Shown here in pieces: positions 4,777-9,856 of a DNA stretch of 9,856 nt. The position numbers and the translations under genes are program-made. The stretch's first letter is position 1. Each line of letters starts with the position of its first letter. The notes under the pieces are model-generated. The model was not told where the DNA came from. It saw only the letters and a program-made list of their open reading frames with translations, and did not search any database. Origin of the DNA: Coriobacteriales bacterium (GTDB taxonomy: Bacteria > Actinomycetota > Coriobacteriia > Coriobacteriales > UBA8131); NCBI GenBank assembly GCA_031254905.1, contig JAIRTN010000153.1:1-9856 (forward strand). The letters are read 5' to 3'.

Positions 4777-7704
4777 ATGGCGAGTATACGTGTCCATGAG
4801 TTAGCCAAGGAATTCGGAATGAGCTCTAAGGAGTTCCTTGAGCGGCTGCTTGAGATGAAGATCCCGGTCAAGAACCATGCCTCGACCCTTCAGGATGCCT
4901 ATGTTGACAGGATCCGCAAGCGTCTTGCCCCCGAGATGGCAGAACGCGCCGCCGCCGCGGAAGCTAAGCGCGCCGCCGAGGAAAAGCAGAAGGCGGCTGA
5001 GGAAGCTCAGGCACGCGAGGCGGCAGAAGCTGCCCACAAAGCCGAGGTGGAACAGGAGCGCGCGCTACGCGAAAAAGAGCGTCTGGAGCGCGAGGGCCGT
5101 TCGAAGGAAGAAGCAGAGCAGGAGGCGGTTGAGCAGGAGCAGGCAACAGACACTCCCGAGCCTGCCGCGCCGGTCAAAGAGCCCCTTCAGGAGAAGACCA
5201 TCCCGCGTTTCAGCGGCTTGCTTTCGCAGATAGAGGCGGAGAAGAATCGTCTTGAGGCTGAGAGGGCTGCCAAGAGAGAACAACACGCGGCCGCCAAAGC
5301 CGCCGCCGAGGCTGCAAAGGCCGCCAAAGCCGCCGAAATGGGCGAAGAAGCGGGGGCGACCGGTGCCGCGAAGCCCCAGGCTCAGGCTGCGCAGAAAAGC
5401 AAGCCCGGCAAAGACGCGCGAGGCGGCAAGGGAGCCCCCGCGCAGGCCGCGGACGACGCGTCCTCATCCGCACAAAAAGAACCGCCCGCAGAGCCCCCCG
5501 CCACAGAGCAAACTCCCGCGGTGGAACCTGTGGTTGAGCAGCCAGCCTCCCTCATCGCGACACCCGCGGACATCTCCGTTGCGGCCGTGGAGGAGGCTCC
5601 TGCGGCGCAACCGCGGCGCAAAGGTGCGCCCGCCGCCGAGGGCGAGGGCCCGCGCACGAAGGGCAAAGGCCGCGGCAGAGGCAAGGTGAAGGAGAGCCAC
5701 CGGGTGCTTGACTACGACACGGGCGCCTATGCGTTTGGCGAGGATGAGGCTGAGGATGCCCGCTATCGCCAGATGGCGGTGCAGGCTGAGCAGTTCCAAC
5801 GCGAGCGCGTGCTTGCCGAGGCCCGGGCCGCTGTGGAGGCGGCTTCTGGCGGCGGCGAGGGTCGGCGCAGGAAGCGCAAGGAAAAGCGCGTCGCCGAGGC
5901 TAAGGAGAAGGCCGAACTCGAGGCCATCGAGAAGGGGCTCGACCCCGAGCTCATCTTTGATGAGTCGGTGGCACAAATCACCTCGGGCACAACCGTGCAG
6001 GAGTTTGCCGACGTGCTGCAGGTTCCCGCGGGCGACATCGTCAAACGGCTGTTCTTGCTCGGCACGCCGCTCACCGTTACCCAAACCATGAGTGACGAGT
6101 TGGTTGAGCTTATTGCGGATGATATCGGGCGCAAGGTGCGTATTATCTCTCCCGAGGAGGAATACGCCATCGTGTACACCGACACGCCTGAGGACCTTGA
6201 GCCCCGTCCGCCGGTGGTTACCGTTATGGGCCATGTTGACCACGGCAAGACTTCGCTTTTGGATGCCATTCGCGAGACGGGCGTTGTTGCGACCGAGGCC
6301 GGAGGCATCACCCAGCACATCGGCGCGTCGGTTGTTGAAATCAAAGACCGTCGCATCACCTTCATCGACACACCCGGGCACGAGGCCTTTACGGCCATGC
6401 GCGCCCGCGGCGCGAAGGTCACCGACGTTGTGGTGCTGGTAGTTGCTGCCGACGACGGCGTTATGCCCCAAACCGTTGAGGCGATTCACCACGCTGAGGC
6501 CGCCGGCGTACCCATCGTGGTTGCCGTCAATAAAATAGATAAGCCCGGCGCCACACCCGAGCGTGTGCGCCAGGAGCTCACCGAGCACAATATCATCCCC
6601 GAGGAATGGGGCGGGCAGAATATGTTCGTCGATGTGAGCGCCAAGCAGCGCATTGGCATTGATGATTTGCTCGAGACCATTCTTTTGCAGGCCGATGTGC
6701 TTGAACTCAAAGCGAACTCCAACGCGCTTGCCTCGGGCTTTGTCATCGAGGCGAAACTTGACAAGGGGCGCGGCCCGGTGGCGACTGTCCTCGTGCAGCG
6801 CGGAACCCTCAGAGTGGGCGACGCAATGGTCGTCGGCACTTCCCACGGACGCGTGCGCGCGCTCATAAGCCCCAAAGGTGAAAGCGTCAATACTGCCAAG
6901 CCCGCCGACCCCGTGGAGATACTCGGGCTCAACAGCGTGCCGGACGCGGGCGACGAGTTCCGCGTGTTCGCTGAGGAGCGCGAGGCGCGCAGTCTCGCCG
7001 AAGACCGTGCGCTGCGCAAGCGGCTTGCCGAGCACCAGAAGGGGCATATGTCGCTTGAAGATTTGTTCGCGCGGATTGAGGAGGGCAAGACCGCCGACCT
7101 CAACCTCGTGGTCAAGGCCGACGTGCAGGGCTCCATCGAGGCGTTGCAGGACGCGCTTGATAAGATGGATCAATCCGAAGTGCGCATCAATGTCATACAC
7201 TCCGCCGTTGGCGGCATCACCGAGACCGACGTCACGCTTGCGGCGGCCTCAGATGCTGTTATCGTGGGCTTTAACGTGCGCCCACAGCAGAAGGCTAAGG
7301 CGTTTGCGGAGCAGGAACGGGTCGAAATCAAGACGTATCGCGTCATCTACCAGGCGATTGACGACATCAACGCCGCCCGTGTTGGTCTGCTCAAGCCCGA
7401 GATTGTGGAGGTTGACACTGGCCTTGCCGTGGTGCGCGAGCTCTTTAAGGTTCCCAAGATGGGTACGGTCGCCGGCTGCTTTGTTGACGAAGGCGAGATA
7501 GGTCGCGACGACAAGCTGCGCGTGGTGCGCGATGGCACCGTCATTTATGAGGGTACCATTGCGTCGCTGAGGCGCTTTAAGGAAGACGTTAAGAGCGTCA
7601 AGAGCGGCTATGAGTGTGGCATCGGTATAGAAGGCTTCCAGGATATAAAGGTTGGAGACGTCTTAGAGGGTTACGCGATACGCGAGATTGCCCGCGAAGG
7701 TTAA
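4777..7704 (+). CDS. infB: Translation initiation factor IF-2
   Basis: GTPase that brings fMet-tRNA to the 30S subunit and promotes 50S joining. The 975-aa protein starts with an IF2 N-terminal helical domain (1-50, [20 protein letters not shown]). A long, low-complexity Ala/Glu/Lys/Pro linker spans about 51-394, with basic patches [10 protein letters not shown] and [10 protein letters not shown] second IF2_N domain covers about 395-470. The G domain shows G1 GHVDHGKT (485-492), G2 GGITQHIG (509-516), G3 DTPGHEAF (531-538), G4 NKID (585-588) and G5 SAK (621-623). Domains II, III ([17 protein letters not shown]) and IV (tRNA-binding, ending EIAREG) complete the protein. Large size due to the linker is usual in Actinomycetota. 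ATG 4777 is preceded by AGGAG seven bases upstream. Shorter isoforms from internal starts, known in E. coli, were not evident. Confidence 0.98.
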   Translation: MASIRVHELAKEFGMSSKEFLERLLEMKIPVKNHASTLQDAYVDRIRKRLAPEMAERAAAAEAKRAAEEKQKAAEEAQAREAAEAAHKAEVEQERALREKERLEREGRSKEEAEQEAVEQEQATDTPEPAAPVKEPLQEKTIPRFSGLLSQIEAEKNRLEAERAAKREQHAAAKAAAEAAKAAKAAEMGEEAGATGAAKPQAQAAQKSKPGKDARGGKGAPAQAADDASSSAQKEPPAEPPATEQTPAVEPVVEQPASLIATPADISVAAVEEAPAAQPRRKGAPAAEGEGPRTKGKGRGRGKVKESHRVLDYDTGAYAFGEDEAEDARYRQMAVQAEQFQRERVLAEARAAVEAASGGGEGRRRKRKEKRVAEAKEKAELEAIEKGLDPELIFDESVAQITSGTTVQEFADVLQVPAGDIVKRLFLLGTPLTVTQTMSDELVELIADDIGRKVRIISPEEEYAIVYTDTPEDLEPRPPVVTVMGHVDHGKTSLLDAIRETGVVATEAGGITQHIGASVVEIKDRRITFIDTPGHEAFTAMRARGAKVTDVVVLVVAADDGVMPQTVEAIHHAEAAGVPIVVAVNKIDKPGATPERVRQELTEHNIIPEEWGGQNMFVDVSAKQRIGIDDLLETILLQADVLELKANSNALASGFVIEAKLDKGRGPVATVLVQRGTLRVGDAMVVGTSHGRVRALISPKGESVNTAKPADPVEILGLNSVPDAGDEFRVFAEEREARSLAEDRALRKRLAEHQKGHMSLEDLFARIEEGKTADLNLVVKADVQGSIEALQDALDKMDQSEVRINVIHSAVGGITETDVTLAAASDAVIVGFNVRPQQKAKAFAEQERVEIKTYRVIYQAIDDINAARVGLLKPEIVEVDTGLAVVRELFKVPKMGTVAGCFVDEGEIGRDDKLRVVRDGTVIYEGTIASLRRFKEDVKSVKSGYECGIGIEGFQDIKVGDVLEGYAIREIAREG

Positions 7705-7730
7705 CCTGTGAAGGGCAACCTGTGAAGGGC
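7703..7730. repeat. Perfect 14-bp tandem duplication after infB
   Basis: AACCTGTGAAGGGC occurs twice back to back (7703-7716 and 7717-7730). The first copy overlaps the infB stop codon and follows a GGTTAACC palindrome (7699-7706). The duplication lies in the largest intergenic gap of the operon. It is probably recent, since the copies are identical. Confidence 0.85.
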
Positions 7731-7812
7731 AAAAAGGTGTTGGTATTGATGACGCAACTGAGAGTGCCGCTGAGGACACAACTGAGGAAAAAGAGCAGCT
7801 GAGGATGCAACC
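7705..7812 (+). other. infB-rbfA spacer with repeated CTGAG motifs
   Basis: No gene is convincing here. After the 14-bp tandem repeat the spacer holds four CTGAG-containing segments between about 7755 and 7805, the last supplying the rbfA ribosome binding site (GAGGA). One frame, different from that of infB, reads GVGIDDATESAAEDTTEEK and closes at a TGA overlapping the rbfA ATG, but it has no usual start codon. Another frame gives a 26-codon basic peptide from GTG 7722. Either could be chance or a remnant of coding sequence. Confidence 0.4.
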
Positions 7813-8190
7813 ATGAAGCAGACAGCGCAATCACGCAAGATAAACGAGGCCGCACGCACGGCGCTCGCCGATATTCTCCTCACCCGAATCTCCGACCCGC
7901 GCCTTGCCCTTGTGACCCTTACCGGCGTTGAAGTTTCGCGCGACCGCAGCGTCGCGAACGTCTACGTGTCGGCCGAGAAGACGCATTATGAGGAGGTCAA
8001 GGCTGGCCTTGAGAGCGCCAAAGGGCGTATCCGCAGCCTGCTTGGACAGGAGCTTAGCTGGCGTCTGACGCCTGAGTTGCGGTTTTATCTCGATACAAGC
8101 ATCGACGAGGCGGAGCGAATCACCCACGCGCTCGCTGATGTGCCGGAGACACTCCAGATTCCCAAGAATGAGGAAGGATACCCGTTATGA
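7813..8190 (+). CDS. rbfA: 30S ribosome-binding factor RbfA
   Basis: Single KH-type protein that binds the 30S subunit near the 16S rRNA 5' region and is needed for late maturation. At 125 aa the length is normal. Family features are the N-terminal helix SRKINEAARTALADILL, then ISDPRLALVTLTGVEVSRD (26-44), ANVYVSAE (48-55), AKGRIRSLLGQELSWR (69-84) and TPELRFYLDTSIDEAERI (86-103). ATG 7813 follows GAGGA at a suitable distance. Its stop overlaps the nrnA start as ATGA (8187-8190), so the two are probably translationally coupled. It acts with RimP and IF-2 of the same operon on the small subunit. Confidence 0.96.
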   Translation: MKQTAQSRKINEAARTALADILLTRISDPRLALVTLTGVEVSRDRSVANVYVSAEKTHYEEVKAGLESAKGRIRSLLGQELSWRLTPELRFYLDTSIDEAERITHALADVPETLQIPKNEEGYPL

Positions 8191-9161
8191 ATACGGAAAG
8201 CCTGACGGTAGACGAGACTCTCGCGCTGCTTGCCGAGCCGCGTGAGATTGCAGTTTGCGGGCATGTGAACCCCGATGGCGACTCGCTTGGTTCGGCGTTG
8301 GCTCTAACGGCGCTTCTGCGTGCGAAAGGGCACCGGGTTACCAAACTGCTGGCAAACGGCACCGAGGCTCCGGAGCTCTATGGGTTTTTTGAGGACTACA
8401 GTTTTGTTCCTGCAGCAGAGTACACGGCGTCGCCGGAACTCTTCATCGCGGTTGACCTCCCCAACAAAGACCGCCTCGGCGACGCGCGCGCGGTGTTTGA
8501 CCGCGCTGCCGACACGCTTGTTATCGACCATCATCCCGACTACACGGGTTTTGCCCACCACTATCTTGGCGACGTGTGCGCCTCCGCGACGGGACTCATC
8601 GTTTGGGGCCTCATAACCGCGAGCGGCATCCCGCTTACTCCCGAGATCGCTCAGAACTGCTATGTCGCCGTTATAACTGACACCGGGCGATTCTCGTTTC
8701 AGAACACTACGGCAGAGGCTTTCGTTGCGGCCGGCGAGATGATTGCTGCCGGCGTTGACCCCGCTGAGGTGAGCTCAAAGGTTTACGACTCCAAGTCGCT
8801 GGCCTCCCTCATGCTCGATGCGCGGCTCATCGCGCGCATCGCCTATGCCGCCAACGGGCGGGTGGTGTATTCCTGGGTCACAGAGAACGACTTTCACGAG
8901 CTCGGTGTCTCGCGCGATGAAACCGAGGGGCTGCCCACAATCCTACGCTCTGTGAGAGGCACCGATGTTGCCATTTTGCTACGCGAAGAGAGTGGGCGGG
9001 TGCGCGTGAACCTGCGCGCGAAAGGCAGCTGCGACGTTGGCGAGTTCGCGCGGCGCTTCGACGGCGGCGGCCACAAGGCAGCGGCCGGCCTGACCCTCAA
9101 CGTCTCGCTTGACGAGGCGAAGGAGCTTATCTTCAAAGAAGCCGAACATCTTATCTGTTAG
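8187..9161 (+). CDS. nrnA: NrnA-type DHH/DHHA1 phosphoesterase (oligoribonuclease / pAp phosphatase)
   Basis: Family members degrade 2-5-nt RNAs and often dephosphorylate pAp, using manganese. The DHH domain shows motif I GHVNPDGDSLGS (H26, D30, D32), motif II D90 in AVDLPNKDR, motif III D114-H115-H116 in VIDHHP, and motif IV D165 in ITDTGRF. All metal ligands are present. The DHHA1 substrate domain carries the C-terminal GGGHKAAAG (293-301). At 324 aa it has the usual NrnA length. A membrane anchor or GGDEF/PAS domain, as in GdpP, is absent. The ATGA overlap with rbfA shows it belongs to the operon, a linkage common in Gram-positive bacteria. Exact substrate preference (nanoRNA, pAp or cyclic dinucleotide product) cannot be read from sequence. 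Confidence 0.92.
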   Translation: MNTESLTVDETLALLAEPREIAVCGHVNPDGDSLGSALALTALLRAKGHRVTKLLANGTEAPELYGFFEDYSFVPAAEYTASPELFIAVDLPNKDRLGDARAVFDRAADTLVIDHHPDYTGFAHHYLGDVCASATGLIVWGLITASGIPLTPEIAQNCYVAVITDTGRFSFQNTTAEAFVAAGEMIAAGVDPAEVSSKVYDSKSLASLMLDARLIARIAYAANGRVVYSWVTENDFHELGVSRDETEGLPTILRSVRGTDVAILLREESGRVRVNLRAKGSCDVGEFARRFDGGGHKAAAGLTLNVSLDEAKELIFKEAEHLIC

Positions 9162-9173
9162 CCGGGGACTTTA

Positions 9174-9856
9174 ATGGCAAAAGCGAGACGGGGAGCAACC
9201 GACCTGTGCGGTATCATCGCGGTGGATAAACCTGCGGGCATAACGTCGCATGACGTTGTGGACCGCCTGCGCCGCATCACGGGCGAAGGGCGTATCGGAC
9301 ACGCCGGCACCCTTGACCCCGCGGCGACCGGACTTTTGCTCGTCTGCGTGGGACCGGCGACGCGGCTTTCCGACGCGCTCATGGCGCGGGAGAAGACCTA
9401 CGAGGCCCGCGTCATCTTTGGCACCGCCACCGATACCGACGACGCGGAGGGCACTCCCATCGCCACTGCCGAGGTGCCCGCCGAGTTGGCCGATGTTGAC
9501 TTCGCCAAAGGGGTGCTTGCCGGTTTTGTGGGACTTCAGCAGCAGAAACCCCCGCACTTCTCCGCCCGCAAGAAGAACGGCAAGAAAGCCTACGAGCTGG
9601 CGCGTGCCGGCAAGCCGGTCGAGCTTGAGCCGCGCGACGTGACCATCTACGAGCTGCGGCTCATCGCGGCCACCGCCACGTATTGGGACATCGAGGCACG
9701 GGTGTCGAAGGGCACCTACATCCGTGCGCTCGCGCGCGACCTCGGCGAGGCGGTTGGTTCCCGCGCGCACCTGGGGGCGCTGCGCCGCACGCGTGTGGGC
9801 GCGCTTTCGGTTGAGGCGGCCCATACCCTCGAAGAACTACAGGATGCGGAGAATGT
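9174..9856 (+). CDS. truB: tRNA pseudouridine(55) synthase TruB (3' truncated by window)
   Basis: TruB converts U55 to pseudouridine in the T-loop of nearly all tRNAs. The first 227 residues are present. They include VDKPAGITSHDVV (17-29), the catalytic motif GHAGTLDPAATGLL with Asp48, KTYEARVIFGTATDTDD (74-90), KPPHFSARKKNGKKAYELAR (125-144), and SKGTYIRALARDLG (178-191) followed by LGALRRTRVGAL. The frame stays open to the last base, so the C terminus (PUA-like or short actinobacterial type) lies outside the window. It begins 12 bases after nrnA with a weak GGGGA upstream of ATG 9174. As usual for this operon, it follows the ribosome maturation genes. Confidence 0.95.
   Translation, partial: MAKARRGATDLCGIIAVDKPAGITSHDVVDRLRRITGEGRIGHAGTLDPAATGLLLVCVGPATRLSDALMAREKTYEARVIFGTATDTDDAEGTPIATAEVPAELADVDFAKGVLAGFVGLQQQKPPHFSARKKNGKKAYELARAGKPVELEPRDVTIYELRLIAATATYWDIEARVSKGTYIRALARDLGEAVGSRAHLGALRRTRVGALSVEAAHTLEELQDAEN

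Noticed and set aside
3474..4871. Open reading frame of 465 codons on the minus strand opposite nusA and ylxR
   Set aside because: It is antisense to two well-supported genes and spans their boundary. The composition looks like a shadow of the coding strand.
5464..7200. Open reading frame of 578 codons on the minus strand opposite infB
   Set aside because: It lies antisense to the unmistakable IF-2 coding sequence, has no recognisable domain and is explained by G/C-biased third positions removing stops on the opposite strand.
7614..7802. Small gene overlapping the end of infB
   Set aside because: Most of it is an out-of-frame reading of the IF-2 C terminus. The part beyond infB is only 26 codons with no family resemblance.

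Overview
The window holds a chromosomal translation/transcription housekeeping operon on the + strand, in the order rimP - nusA - ylxR (rnpM) - infB - rbfA - nrnA - truB. truB runs off the right edge. Immediately upstream lies a complete-looking IS30-family insertion sequence, and left of that a gene-free stretch of degenerate repeats. The gene order, the absence of ylxQ between ylxR and infB, the G/C-rich third codon positions, the long Ala/Glu-rich IF-2 linker and the NusA without visible acidic-repeat domains fit an actinobacterium. A member of the Coriobacteriia is my best guess. This is inference from gene content and protein style, not a database match.

Layout. Positions 1-310 have no credible gene. 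They contain about five degenerate 29-32 bp tandem units built around GTCATT, then a perfect 9-bp hairpin. Positions 311-2106 are the IS30-like element: imperfect 26-bp terminal inverted repeats (18 of 26 matching), a structured left arm with two strong hairpins, an intact 446-aa DDE transposase, and an unusually long non-coding right arm carrying repeated copies of a motif resembling the terminal repeat. Positions 2107-2320 are the operon's promoter and leader. They include an extended -10 box and an intrinsic terminator inside the leader, probably an attenuator. From 2321 to the end the seven genes are tightly packed, with overlaps at rimP/nusA and rbfA/nrnA. The one notable gap is about 108 bp between infB and rbfA, which contains a perfect 14-bp tandem duplication.

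How the genes work together. RimP and RbfA mature the 30S subunit, IF-2 places initiator tRNA on it, and TruB modifies tRNA U55. NusA controls RNA polymerase pausing, termination and antitermination, YlxR/RnpM is an RNA-binding protein linked to RNase P, and NrnA removes the nanoRNA end products of RNA decay. The leader terminator offers a plausible route for NusA to regulate its own operon, as is known for the Bacillus subtilis nusA operon.

I do not see an undescribed defence, CRISPR or biosynthetic system. The points most worth checking are the leader attenuator, a Cys/His zinc-knuckle-like insertion and acidic tail at the NusA C terminus, the hairpins and iterated motifs in the IS arms, and the duplicated infB-rbfA spacer.
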